A stretch of DNA of 32,734 nucleotides from Nitrospinaceae bacterium (lineage in GTDB: Bacteria > Nitrospinota > Nitrospinia > Nitrospinales > VA-1), in NCBI GenBank assembly GCA_029261635.1, contig JAJDAW010000034.1, positions 1 to 32,734 of the forward strand, written 5' to 3'. Numbering within the stretch: position 1 is the first letter of the stretch; each line of letters begins with the position of its first letter. The notes under the pieces are model-generated. The model saw only the letters and a program-made list of their open reading frames with translations, had not been told where the DNA came from and did no database searches. This document shows positions 1 to 9,186 of this stretch, piece after piece. The position numbers and the translations under genes were made by a program.

Positions 1-1
1 T

Positions 2-2017
2 TTAACCATTGCGACGACGCGACCTGAAACCATGTTGGGGGATACGGCGGTTGCTGTTAACCCTGATGATGAGCGTTACCAAAAGTACAAAGGTAAAAGC
101 CTTGTCCTTCCTATACTGAACCGCGAGATACCCTTAATTGAAGATAGATATGTCGACACTTCTTTTGGCACGGGTGCGTTAAAAGTAACCCCGGCTCATG
201 ATCCCAACGATTTTGAATTGGGGAGACGGCACCAACTGGAAACTGTAAATGTTATGAATCCAGACGGGACGATGAACTCTCTCGCCGGTCCTGATTATGA
301 AGGACTAGACCGTTTCGAATGCCGAAAGAAACTCGTTGAAGACTTAAAAGATTCAGGAGTGCTGGTTAAGATCGAAGATTTAAGTCATTCAGTGGGTCAT
401 TGTTATCGTTGCCGAACGGTGGTGGAACCTTATTTGTCAAAGCAATGGTTTGTAAAAGCCAAGCCACTTGCCGAGCCTGCTATGAAAGCGGTGCGAGACG
501 GCACTATTAAAATTGTTCCCAAGTTTTGGGAAAATACTTATTTCGAATGGATGGAAAATATCCGCGACTGGTGTATCTCGCGACAGATATGGTGGGGGCA
601 TCAGATTCCTGCGTGGAATTGTCAAGGTTGTGGCGAGGTGATCGTCGCTAGAGAGACTCCAAAATCTTGTTCGGCTTGTTCTTCAACAGATTTAGTTCAG
701 GAAACGGATGTGTTGGATACCTGGTTCAGTTCTGCTCTATGGCCTTTTTCGACTTTAGGGTGGCCGGAGAAAACCCAAACCCTCGAGCGTTTTTACCCCA
801 CATCCGTGCTTTGCACTGGGTTCGATATTCTTTTCTTTTGGGTTGCCCGTATGATTATGATGGGACTCAAGTTCATGGGTGAAGTGCCTTTTCGCGATGT
901 TTATATTCACGCTCTGATCCGCGATGCGGACGGGCAGAAAATGAGCAAGACAAAGGGTAATGTAATCGACCCTTTGGAAGTTATGGAGCAGTATGGAACG
1001 GATGCCTTGCGTTTTACGTTGGCGGCTTTCGCAGCTCAGGGGAGAGATATCAAACTAGCGGAAGATCGCATTGAAGGTTACCGTAATTTCTGCAATAAAC
1101 TTTGGAATGCGTCGCGTTTTGTTTTTATGAATCTGGAAGACTACAAAGGTTCCTGCGCGCTGGATGAAAAAAATAATCTTTCGACAGCCGATCGTTGGAT
1201 ATTGAGTCGGCTGAATCGTGCGACGAAAGATGTCAATGAAGCGTTAGAATCTTTCCGGTTTAACGATGCGGCTTTGGGTGTTTATAAATTTATCTGGAAC
1301 GAATATTGCGACTGGTATATAGAACTTACTAAATCGAAATTGTTCAAATCGGGACCCGAAAAAGTCGCGACGCAGAATGTGTTGATTCATGTTTTGAATT
1401 CGGCGCTCAAACTTTTACATCCCTTTATGCCCTTTATCACCGAAGAAATTTGGCAGAAATTGCCGCAGGACGAAGACAGTATTATGGTCAGTTCTTTTCC
1501 CGAATTTCAGGAAGCGAGAACCGATGAAGCGGTAGAAAAAGAAATGGGCACGGTGATGGAAGTCATAACGGGCATCAGAAATATCCGTGGAGAGATGAAC
1601 CTGAATCCAGGCTTGAAATTAAACGTTTTAGTTAAAACATCCAACCCCAAAATACAAAAAACATTGCAAAATCAGGCATCTTATATACGTGAATTGGCGC
1701 GTGTCGAGCAGTTGCAAACAGGCGCAGAAATCGAAAAACCCAAGTTGTCAGCATCTTCAGTTCTCGGAGAAATGGACCTCATTATCCCTCTCGAAGGTAT
1801 GATGGATTTCCAGGAAGAACGCAACCGAGTAGAAAAAGAGTTGAAAAAAATTGAAAAAGACCTCATATTTTTAAATAAGAAACTCTCCAACCCGAATTTC
1901 GTTAAGAAAGCACCTGCTGAAGTTCTCGAAAAGGACGAACAAAGAAAGACATCTCTTTCTGAAAAACAGGCAAAGCTTGAAATTCATTTGAAAACTATAG
2001 AACAGGGCATAGGCTAA
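2..2017 (+). CDS. valS: Valine--tRNA ligase, C-terminal part (5' end outside window)
   Basis: The frame is open to the window edge and reads LTIATTRPETMLGDTAVAVNP upstream of the listed ATG (ValRS editing domain). Also a GQKMSKTKGNVIDP KMSKS-type motif and a C-terminal coiled-coil tRNA-binding arm. Confidence 0.97.
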   Translation, partial: LTIATTRPETMLGDTAVAVNPDDERYQKYKGKSLVLPILNREIPLIEDRYVDTSFGTGALKVTPAHDPNDFELGRRHQLETVNVMNPDGTMNSLAGPDYEGLDRFECRKKLVEDLKDSGVLVKIEDLSHSVGHCYRCRTVVEPYLSKQWFVKAKPLAEPAMKAVRDGTIKIVPKFWENTYFEWMENIRDWCISRQIWWGHQIPAWNCQGCGEVIVARETPKSCSACSSTDLVQETDVLDTWFSSALWPFSTLGWPEKTQTLERFYPTSVLCTGFDILFFWVARMIMMGLKFMGEVPFRDVYIHALIRDADGQKMSKTKGNVIDPLEVMEQYGTDALRFTLAAFAAQGRDIKLAEDRIEGYRNFCNKLWNASRFVFMNLEDYKGSCALDEKNNLSTADRWILSRLNRATKDVNEALESFRFNDAALGVYKFIWNEYCDWYIELTKSKLFKSGPEKVATQNVLIHVLNSALKLLHPFMPFITEEIWQKLPQDEDSIMVSSFPEFQEARTDEAVEKEMGTVMEVITGIRNIRGEMNLNPGLKLNVLVKTSNPKIQKTLQNQASYIRELARVEQLQTGAEIEKPKLSASSVLGEMDLIIPLEGMMDFQEERNRVEKELKKIEKDLIFLNKKLSNPNFVKKAPAEVLEKDEQRKTSLSEKQAKLEIHLKTIEQGIG

Positions 2018-2059
2018 CCGCCAAGGGAAAACCTTTCTCTTTCCCACGTCTCTTTATTT

Positions 2060-3874
2060 ATGGATGCTAAAGCAGGAACTTTAACGCGCGATGAAATCTC
2101 TGAACAATCCCAATGGGATTTGTCAGGGCTTTATTCATCTGACGAAGACTGGAATAGCGAGCTAGAAGCACTGGAGCGCGAGTTGCCCCGGTATGCCAGC
2201 TTTCTGGGAACGCTTGCGCAATCTTCTGCGAAACTCAAAGCCTGTATCGAATTCGACATGAACTTTTCCAGAAAACTGGAAAAGCTTTATACCTTTGCGC
2301 ATCTGAAAAACGATGAAGACAAGACCAATAGTTTTTATCAAGGCAATTTTGAAAAGGCAATGCGACTGCTTAATGAAGCAGGCAGTGCATCCAGCTTCAT
2401 CCGTCCTGAGATCATGGCAATTCCACAAGATCAAATGGCCCAATTCCTGGAAGACAAGGAAATTGAGTTTTACAGGTTTCATCTTGAGCAGATTTTACGA
2501 TATCGCGAACACACGCTTACAGATAAAGAAGAGAAGCTTCTTGCTGCATCTGGAGAAATGGGACGCGCTGCGCGAGATGCCTTTGATATGCTGGATAATG
2601 CCGATCTGAAGTTAGGAGAAATAGAAGATGAAGATGGTGAGTCTCTTTCTTTAACGCATGGTAATTTCCAGAGCCTGATGCAGAGTTATGATCGACGGGT
2701 TAGGAAAGACGCGTTCGATACTTATTATAATGCTTATGAGTCGCACCGATTTACTTACTCGACGTTACTTTCTGCAAGCGTGAAAAAAGATTTGTTTTAT
2801 TCGCGATCCAGAAATTACTCCGGCTACCGAGCTAAAGCATTGTTTTCCGAAAATATTTCAGAAGGCGTGTACGACAATCTGATTGAATCCGTTCACCAGA
2901 ACTTCAAACCTCTGTATAAATATTTCGATATAAGAAAACGTTTATTGGGTATTGATGAACTGCATGCGTATGATTGCGGTGTGCCTCTTGTGAAAAATAT
3001 TAAATGGCATATGCCGTATGAAGAGGCTGTCGAGAAAATTAAAATCTCATTGCAACCCTTGGGCACGGAGTATGTCGAACGAGTCGAGCAAGGGCTTCTA
3101 ATAGACCGATGGACGGATCGCTATGAGAATAAGGGAAAAAGAAGCGGTGCCTATTCTTCAGGTTGTTACGATTCGAATCCTTTCATCCTTATGAATTATA
3201 AGGAAGATAATATTAATAGTGTTTATACTCTGGCACACGAAGCGGGGCATTCCATGCACTCTCTTTTTTCCAGAGAAAACCAGCCTTATTTATATGCTGA
3301 TTACACTATTTTTGTCGCGGAAGTGGCATCGACCTTTAATGAGTCATTGTTGACAAAGTTTTTTCTGTCGCAGGATATTGATCAGGAAATGCGTATTTAC
3401 TTACTTTGTCGTGAAATTGATAATTTTCGTGGTACGCTGTATAGGCAAACAATGTTTGCTGAATTCGAGCACAAGGTTTATGAGGCTGCAGAAAATAATC
3501 AGCCCCTCACCATTGAAACTTTTCAAGAAATTTATAAAGGTTTACTGGAACTCTATTTTGGTCCAGGTCTGGTGTTAGATGATTGTCTTTCGCTGGAATG
3601 CTTTCGAATTCCCCACTTCTATTTCAGTTTTTATGTGTATAAATACGCAACGGGAATCTCAGCAGCTTATGCTTTGGCCGATCGGGTGCTTTCGGGAGGT
3701 AATGAGGAACTTAATGATTACCTCAATTTTCTCAAATCGGGCGGTTCTAAATATCCCATTGATTTGTTAAAAGGTGCAGGCGTTGATATGAATTCGCCGG
3801 AACCGGTACGTACTGCCCTATCAAAATTTTCCGCTCTGGTTGATGAGCTTGAAAGTTTGACTATAAAGAATTAA
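2060..3874 (+). CDS. pepF: Oligoendopeptidase F-like M3 family metallopeptidase
   Basis: 604 aa; HEAGHSMHS (HEXXH) zinc motif; overall PepF-like sequence (LSGLYSS start, GPGLVLDD, FYVYKYATGISAA). Confidence 0.93.
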   Translation: MDAKAGTLTRDEISEQSQWDLSGLYSSDEDWNSELEALERELPRYASFLGTLAQSSAKLKACIEFDMNFSRKLEKLYTFAHLKNDEDKTNSFYQGNFEKAMRLLNEAGSASSFIRPEIMAIPQDQMAQFLEDKEIEFYRFHLEQILRYREHTLTDKEEKLLAASGEMGRAARDAFDMLDNADLKLGEIEDEDGESLSLTHGNFQSLMQSYDRRVRKDAFDTYYNAYESHRFTYSTLLSASVKKDLFYSRSRNYSGYRAKALFSENISEGVYDNLIESVHQNFKPLYKYFDIRKRLLGIDELHAYDCGVPLVKNIKWHMPYEEAVEKIKISLQPLGTEYVERVEQGLLIDRWTDRYENKGKRSGAYSSGCYDSNPFILMNYKEDNINSVYTLAHEAGHSMHSLFSRENQPYLYADYTIFVAEVASTFNESLLTKFFLSQDIDQEMRIYLLCREIDNFRGTLYRQTMFAEFEHKVYEAAENNQPLTIETFQEIYKGLLELYFGPGLVLDDCLSLECFRIPHFYFSFYVYKYATGISAAYALADRVLSGGNEELNDYLNFLKSGGSKYPIDLLKGAGVDMNSPEPVRTALSKFSALVDELESLTIKN

Positions 3875-3956
3875 ACCTTCTCATTAAAATTAAGGAAACT
3901 TTGAAAATGCAGAGTACCTCCAATTTATCCCCAACTTTTTATAAAGGAAAACCGTT

Positions 3957-4796
3957 TTGAGAAAAACAGGACAGTTTCAGAAAAACGGCGGCAACAAATC
4001 ACGGAACCCCAACAACCGTCAGGGGAATTCCTCAGGTCAATCCAATCAGAACTCAAGCTCCAGAAACTCGAGCTCAAGACAATCCAATCAAAACTCCAAT
4101 TCGAGTTCCAGAAATTCGGGTGCTGGTGGAAACGCCGGTTCCAGAAAAAAGGGAATCCATCCTTGGGTGTCTTCCGGTCCATCTTCGTCACAAGCGTTGA
4201 CATCGCATATTTCGATGGTCAGCAATAGAAGCTCGGCGGAGGGGGGTAACGGTGGTAACAGCCGTAATAAACCACAGGGTCAGAAACGAAGGAATCCTTC
4301 CCATCAGCAAAGAGATAATGGGAATAACGGAAGACCACGAAATCATCAGAATCAGCATGACAAGGCGAAGCGGAATTATAATGCTCCTTCCGCTGCAAAG
4401 GCGGTATCTTCAGGGTCAGAGCAGAAGGGTTCCGAACAAAAACTGACAGGAAACCTGGATGCTTTCGGTTTATTTTGCGCCTACCACTTGGGAATTGGGC
4501 CAAATAAAGAATATAAGGCTTCAAATATTAATGAGGTGGCCAGACGGTTTGGGCAAGATCAAGGGGTTGTTAAACAAGCCTTGAAAGAATGTAATATGGA
4601 TTCTGCGGCTCTGCTCGATAAAGATTTCGATATGGCTTTGGCGCAATTGGATATACAAGTCGCTCCAGAAGGTGTCGATAAAATGGAACTCGCAAAGACC
4701 ATTTACGAAGATTTTTTGGAAGCTCCCAATGTGAAAAGGGATTGGAAAAAAATTATTGAAGAAGATCGCAAGGAAAATAGAAAAATATTTGGCTGA
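3957..4796 (+). CDS. Low-complexity Asn/Ser/Gln/Arg/Gly-rich protein with a C-terminal folded domain, function unknown
   Basis: 279 aa ORF with TTG start downstream of an AAAGGAAA purine run. About 155 aa of N/S/R/Q/G-rich sequence, then a non-repetitive helix-rich C-terminal region (LTGNLDAFGLFCAYHLGIG...NRKIFG). Confidence 0.75.
   Translation: MRKTGQFQKNGGNKSRNPNNRQGNSSGQSNQNSSSRNSSSRQSNQNSNSSSRNSGAGGNAGSRKKGIHPWVSSGPSSSQALTSHISMVSNRSSAEGGNGGNSRNKPQGQKRRNPSHQQRDNGNNGRPRNHQNQHDKAKRNYNAPSAAKAVSSGSEQKGSEQKLTGNLDAFGLFCAYHLGIGPNKEYKASNINEVARRFGQDQGVVKQALKECNMDSAALLDKDFDMALAQLDIQVAPEGVDKMELAKTIYEDFLEAPNVKRDWKKIIEEDRKENRKIFG
4038..4121 (+). repeat. Two imperfect 42-bp tandem repeats within the low-complexity ORF
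   Basis: caatccaatcagaactcaagctccagaaactcgagctcaaga / caatccaatcaaaactccaattcgagttccagaaattcgggt, encoding QSNQNSSSRNSSSR / QSNQNSNSSSRNSG. Confidence 0.8.
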
Positions 4797-4809
4797 ATAG
4801 GATCAAGTC

Positions 4810-6330
4810 TTAGGGGGTCGAAGCGCGTTTTTCTCTGTCGTCTGTCAGCACGCTCCCAGCGGGGATCCTCTGGAAGTTCAGGCCTTTTTTGATGATCTGG
4901 TCCTGAATTTTTTTCACTCTTCTATTTGAACATTTCAAGTCATTCATCAATATTGAAAAGGCGAATAACTCCCCCTCTTTGGATTGGAAAAATCCTGATA
5001 ATGCGCTGACAAAATTTAAAGTTCCTGTTTTTACCCTTGCCTTGCTTGAGCTTGCAACTTTCTTCATTCTATTTTTTACGTTTCCATCGACTCCCATAAC
5101 CCCCAATGCCGTAACAAACTCGGGATAAATGCTCAGGTCATCTTTAACGTTCCGCAGAATGTCTACGATGATTTCAGGGGATAAACGATTTTGTCGCGAC
5201 AAGCCAGACCCGTCAAAAATACGGTACTGCTCTGGCCCATAACCAAGTTGTTGCATATATTCTTCAAAAACGCGTAACCCTTTTTTTGTTGAACCTGGCA
5301 AACCAAGGTGCTCGCCTCCAATTGTTTTTAAAATTTGTTCGGCGACAAAGTTATTGCTGAACTTATTCAGACCTCGTAATGCCAGTGCTAAAGGTTCACC
5401 TTCATGCATATAGAGTTCCACTGCACCATCTGGGATCTCCCCTTGCTGCAATTTCCCGCCAAACTTTATCCCCGAAAGTTCAATATACGATTTGAAAACA
5501 TTCAGTGCATACTGGGTGGGATTTGTAATATTCAAAAAATATTGTGCGCGGGGTTGCCCCAAATTGATCCCCCCTGAAACAGTGATCAGATCGTGATCTA
5601 CTTTGTCTACCCGGTTTACAATCAGTCGACGACGCTTTCCTGATCTCAAGGTCTGTGCATTGTTTTCAAGTTTGATGTATTCATTTTCGGGCTCGATAAC
5701 AATTACAGGCCGGTCACCGACTTTTTTTCCTGGGCTCACATAAACTTTTACCGTATTAAAATTAAATGATAATGCTCCTAGAGGGGCTTCATAGGCCTGC
5801 GCACTTGGATTTTTAATCCAGGTTTTGATCCGCTTTTGATCATCGAAGAAAGAATCATCGGCGATAATATTTCCTTCTATTTTCTTTATGGGGAGATTTC
5901 TTAATTCATTTACCATTAACCATAATTGTTCAGTGACCAATTTGGGGTCGCCAGACCCTTTTATGTAAAGATTGCCCTTGAGCGTTTCATTTTCCAGAAT
6001 GCCATCGGTGTAAATTCCAGTGCTAAATCGATAATTGGAACCAAGATACTTTAATGCCGCTGCGGTGGTGAGAACTTTTGCATTGGAAGCAGGGATAAAA
6101 AGCCGTTTGCTACGGATTTCATACAAAGTTTCACCGCGGTCCAGAGAATAAATTTTTACTCCATAATTATTTTTTCTAAGGCAGGTGCTGGAAAGGAGGC
6201 TGTTCACCGATTTTCGAAACTTGTCTACGCCTTCTTCATTAACCATAGCAAAGGAAAAGGTTGGAAGAAAAACGAAGAAAATACCTAGAATAAAACCAAT
6301 GGCGCGGGTAGTAGAAATATTTTTAATCAT
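4810..6330 (-). CDS. dacB: D-alanyl-D-alanine carboxypeptidase/endopeptidase (PBP4, DacB family)
   Basis: 506 aa with signal peptide; penicillin-binding motifs SNAK (SxxK, PASNAKVLTTAAAL), GSGLSRQN and KTGTL. Confidence 0.93.
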   Translation of the reverse strand: MIKNISTTRAIGFILGIFFVFLPTFSFAMVNEEGVDKFRKSVNSLLSSTCLRKNNYGVKIYSLDRGETLYEIRSKRLFIPASNAKVLTTAAALKYLGSNYRFSTGIYTDGILENETLKGNLYIKGSGDPKLVTEQLWLMVNELRNLPIKKIEGNIIADDSFFDDQKRIKTWIKNPSAQAYEAPLGALSFNFNTVKVYVSPGKKVGDRPVIVIEPENEYIKLENNAQTLRSGKRRRLIVNRVDKVDHDLITVSGGINLGQPRAQYFLNITNPTQYALNVFKSYIELSGIKFGGKLQQGEIPDGAVELYMHEGEPLALALRGLNKFSNNFVAEQILKTIGGEHLGLPGSTKKGLRVFEEYMQQLGYGPEQYRIFDGSGLSRQNRLSPEIIVDILRNVKDDLSIYPEFVTALGVMGVDGNVKNRMKKVASSSKARVKTGTLNFVSALSGFFQSKEGELFAFSILMNDLKCSNRRVKKIQDQIIKKGLNFQRIPAGSVLTDDREKRASTP

Positions 6331-6338
6331 TGCTGAAA

Positions 6339-6367
6339 ATTCTACCTCGTAAAAATAAATTTTACAA
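6339..6367 (-). promoter_or_regulatory. Putative sigma70-type promoter for dacB
   Basis: Minus strand: -35 TTGTAA (6367-6362), 17-bp spacer, -10 TAGAAT (6344-6339). Only 8 nt separate the -10 from the ATG. Confidence 0.5.
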
Positions 6368-6437
6368 TTGACAATTGTCGCTGGATTAGGGACCCTAGGT
6401 TTTAGTTTGATTTCCCCTCCAAATAAGGAACCCTGCC

Positions 6438-6962
6438 ATGATTATTTTTACTCACATTAAATACGGTGTCCTGGTGGCTGTTATTGCAATTCTTTATGGT
6501 GGCTTAATGGGATTGTCTTTTGGTTGCTGTGAGGAGGACATAAAGCGAACCTTGAATAGTAGCGCGCAGGAAGCCATGGCTGACAAGTATGAAGGCGATC
6601 AGGCAAAAGCGGATAAGGTCGTAAAAAAATCATGGGTTTATATGAAACGAGCCCATTTGCATTCGCAGACCATGGGGGTTATTAGCATCGCATTTTCATT
6701 TCTGGTAGCCTGGTTGGCATACCCGGCTAAGGCTCAGCTTGCTATTTCCCTTCTCAGTGGATTAGGTTCTCTAGGATATGGTTTTTTCTGGATGCTCTCT
6801 GGATATCTGGCGCCGGGGATGGGGTCGACTGGCGCGGCTAAGGAATCGGTAGGTCTGATAGCGCAGGCTTCAGGCGGCGCATTCTTTGTTTCGGGATTAT
6901 TATTGTTTAGCATTCTGGTGTATAGAATGTTCGTGACTAAAAACTTAACAGAAAATAACTAA
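6438..6962 (+). CDS. Small multi-pass membrane protein, hypothetical
   Basis: 174 aa with several hydrophobic helices; AAGGAA ribosome-binding-like site upstream of the ATG. Confidence 0.75.
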   Translation: MIIFTHIKYGVLVAVIAILYGGLMGLSFGCCEEDIKRTLNSSAQEAMADKYEGDQAKADKVVKKSWVYMKRAHLHSQTMGVISIAFSFLVAWLAYPAKAQLAISLLSGLGSLGYGFFWMLSGYLAPGMGSTGAAKESVGLIAQASGGAFFVSGLLLFSILVYRMFVTKNLTENN

Positions 6963-6968
6963 AATTTT

Positions 6969-7970
6969 ATGAATTACGATTTGGTAGGAATAGGCAACGC
7001 ACTCGTCGACATTGAAGTGCAGGTGGATGATGCTTTTATTGAAAAGGCCTCAGTGACCAAAGGTGGTATGACATTGTCTTCGATTGAAGACCAAAATAAA
7101 ACCCTCGAATCTTTGCAGTCTAGCCCGAAGAAAATTTCTTCTGGCGGGTCAGCTGCAAACACGATACATGGTGCCAGTGTGCTTGGTGCAAAATCTTATT
7201 ACCTCGGACGCGTTGCCAATGATTCCCACGGTAAGCATTACACTGAGGACATGAAAAGCTGCGGAGTAGGATTCAGCGGACCAAGTTCTGATGAACAGGG
7301 AACAGGCACTTGTGTGGTTCTTATCACTCCAGATACTGAAAGAACCATGCTGACACACTTGGGCGTTTCTTCCTCGCTCCATCCTGAAAATGTCGATGAA
7401 ACCATTGTGAAAAATTCGCGCGGTGTTTATGTCGAGGGCTATTTGTGGACAGGGGATGAAACCCGGGAAGCCGGACAACATATGGCACAAATAGCAAAAA
7501 AAGAAGGAATACCCGTCTCTTTTACTTTGAGTGATGCTTTTGTTGTCAATTCGTTTAAGGAAAGTTTGACCGAGTTTATAATTTCGTATGTGGATATTCT
7601 TTTTTGCAACGAAGTAGAAGCTCAGGCAATGACGGGTGAGTCGGATTCCTTGGCAGCATTCAAAAAACTACAAGCAATGGTCGAAACCGTATTTTTAACC
7701 CTGGGTTCCAAGGGGTCCCTTGTGGGGAAAAGCGGTCAGGAACCTGTAGAAGTGAAAACCTTCCCGGTCAAAGCGGTCGATACAACAGGAGCCGGAGACC
7801 TTTTTGCTGCCGGTGCTCTTTATGGCGTATTGAAAAATCATTCTCTGGAAGAATCGGCGATCATTGGTTCTTATTGTGCGGCGCAGGTTGTGTCTCATAT
7901 GGGCGGACGGCTTCCGCTTAGCTCTCACACCGATGCTGCGCAAATTCTCTCGGAGTATAAAAAACTTTAA
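6969..7970 (+). CDS. PfkB-family carbohydrate kinase, adenosine kinase-like
   Basis: DLVGIGNALVDIEVQVDD N-terminus; GGSAANT; DTTGAGDLFAAGALYG PfkB signature. Confidence 0.93.
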   Translation: MNYDLVGIGNALVDIEVQVDDAFIEKASVTKGGMTLSSIEDQNKTLESLQSSPKKISSGGSAANTIHGASVLGAKSYYLGRVANDSHGKHYTEDMKSCGVGFSGPSSDEQGTGTCVVLITPDTERTMLTHLGVSSSLHPENVDETIVKNSRGVYVEGYLWTGDETREAGQHMAQIAKKEGIPVSFTLSDAFVVNSFKESLTEFIISYVDILFCNEVEAQAMTGESDSLAAFKKLQAMVETVFLTLGSKGSLVGKSGQEPVEVKTFPVKAVDTTGAGDLFAAGALYGVLKNHSLEESAIIGSYCAAQVVSHMGGRLPLSSHTDAAQILSEYKKL

Positions 7971-7987
7971 TCTGACGGAGGGGTGTT

Positions 7988-8287
7988 ATGAAACGTTATC
8001 TCCTATTAACCGTATTATTGTTCCCGTTGTGGCTGGGGTGCGCTTCAGTGGGGAAAGATTTTGACAGTGAAAAAGTCAAGAATATCCAAAACAATGTAAC
8101 AACGCAGCTGGAAATCATCGACTGGTTTGGGGTGCCTTTCAAAGAAGGTAATGAAAATGGGTACACCATGTGGACTTACCAACTCGACAAATGGAAAGCT
8201 GTGGGTGAAGTCGAATCGAAAGGACTCGTCATCCTGTTCGATGATCAAAACAAAGTAAAAGCCTACCGCTACGAATCCAGCTACTAA
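7988..8287 (+). CDS. Small lipoprotein, SmpA/OmlA (BamE)-like
   Basis: 99 aa; lipobox LWLGC; GGAGG ribosome-binding site; short beta-rich domain of the kind seen in SmpA/OmlA proteins. Confidence 0.7.
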   Translation: MKRYLLLTVLLFPLWLGCASVGKDFDSEKVKNIQNNVTTQLEIIDWFGVPFKEGNENGYTMWTYQLDKWKAVGEVESKGLVILFDDQNKVKAYRYESSY

Positions 8288-8390
8288 CCACTAGGCGTGG
8301 GGCCAATAGGTCTATTCCTGTAAAGCAGGAAAAAATTGTTGAGCTTTTCACTATAAGTTCTTTAACTTTTCTACAAGGCGGCTGTTGTAC

Positions 8391-8427
8391 GTCATCGCGA
8401 GCGACCAGAGGGAGCGCGGCGATCCAG
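8391..8427. repeat. REP-like interspersed palindromic element
   Basis: gtcatcgcgagcgaccagagggagcgcggcgatccag; complementary outer arms ATCGC/GCGAT. Resembles the widespread intergenic 'GTCATTGCGAGnnnn...GCGGCAATCT' family. Confidence 0.6.
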
Positions 8428-8479
8428 ACTATTATTACCCTTTGTCATCCCATGTTTCCTTGTAAAAGATATATCAAAT

Positions 8480-9124
8480 ATGCGTAAAATTTCTCTCATT
8501 GTCTACGACTTCGACGGTACTTTGGTAGACACTCTTTTTGATATTGCCGATTCTGTCAATCTAACCTTGGCTGAGCTCGGCCTTTCTCAGCTACCCCGGG
8601 AAACGATCCGTAAATATGTTGGGAAAGGGGTAGAGCGTTTGATGTCGCAAACCCTGAATGACACAGACATTACAGATATTCCCCGAGCGGTCTCCCTTTT
8701 TAAAAAGCATTATTCTGAAAACCTGGTCAATCACACCGATTTTTATCCCCACGGCAGGGAAATTCTCGAACACTTTAAAAATAAAAAGCAGGCTATCTGT
8801 TCCAACAAGCCGGAAGGTTTTGTGCGCCAAATTCTGGAGTCTTTGAACGGATTACAGCCTTTTGAATCGATTCTCGGTGGCGACAGTGTCAAATCAAAAA
8901 AACCCGATCCTGAAGGCCTGAACTCTATACTGGAAGAATTAAATGTTTCGGCAGGCGAAGCGGTGCTAATCGGTGACAGCCCAGTTGATATAGAGACAGG
9001 AAAGCGAGCCGGAGTTTACACTTGCGTCGTAAACTATGGCCTGGGATTCGCAGAAGAAATCGCCGCCGCCAAACCCGATTGTTCCATTGATTGTCTTTCT
9101 GAGCTTAAAGAGATTTTTTATTAG
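8480..9124 (+). CDS. gph: HAD-family hydrolase, phosphoglycolate phosphatase-like
   Basis: YDFDGTLVDT; GKGVERL; SNKPEGF; IGDSPVDIETGKRAG HAD motifs. Confidence 0.9.
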   Translation: MRKISLIVYDFDGTLVDTLFDIADSVNLTLAELGLSQLPRETIRKYVGKGVERLMSQTLNDTDITDIPRAVSLFKKHYSENLVNHTDFYPHGREILEHFKNKKQAICSNKPEGFVRQILESLNGLQPFESILGGDSVKSKKPDPEGLNSILEELNVSAGEAVLIGDSPVDIETGKRAGVYTCVVNYGLGFAEEIAAAKPDCSIDCLSELKEIFY

Positions 9125-9151
9125 CCCATTTATTTCAATGCAAGTTTGATT

Positions 9152-9179
9152 TTGGACTTTTGGCATGACGATATATAAT
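9152..9179 (+). promoter_or_regulatory. Putative sigma70-type promoter for the HD/ATPase gene
   Basis: TTGGAC (9152-9157), 16-bp spacer, perfect TATAAT (9174-9179). ATG at 9187, no Shine-Dalgarno between. Confidence 0.6.
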
Positions 9180-9186
9180 CGAGCCA

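Noticed and set aside
2022-2045. GGGAAA...TTTCCC inverted repeat between valS and pepF as a terminator
   Set aside because: Short stem with a long loop and no T-tract; the genes are only 42 nt apart and may be co-transcribed.
2162-2482. 106-aa antisense ORF within pepF
   Set aside because: Shadow ORF inside a confidently assigned gene.
4038-4121. CRISPR-like repeat array
   Set aside because: Only two degenerate, directly adjacent 42-bp copies without spacers, in frame in a coding sequence; this is a coding tandem repeat, not CRISPR.
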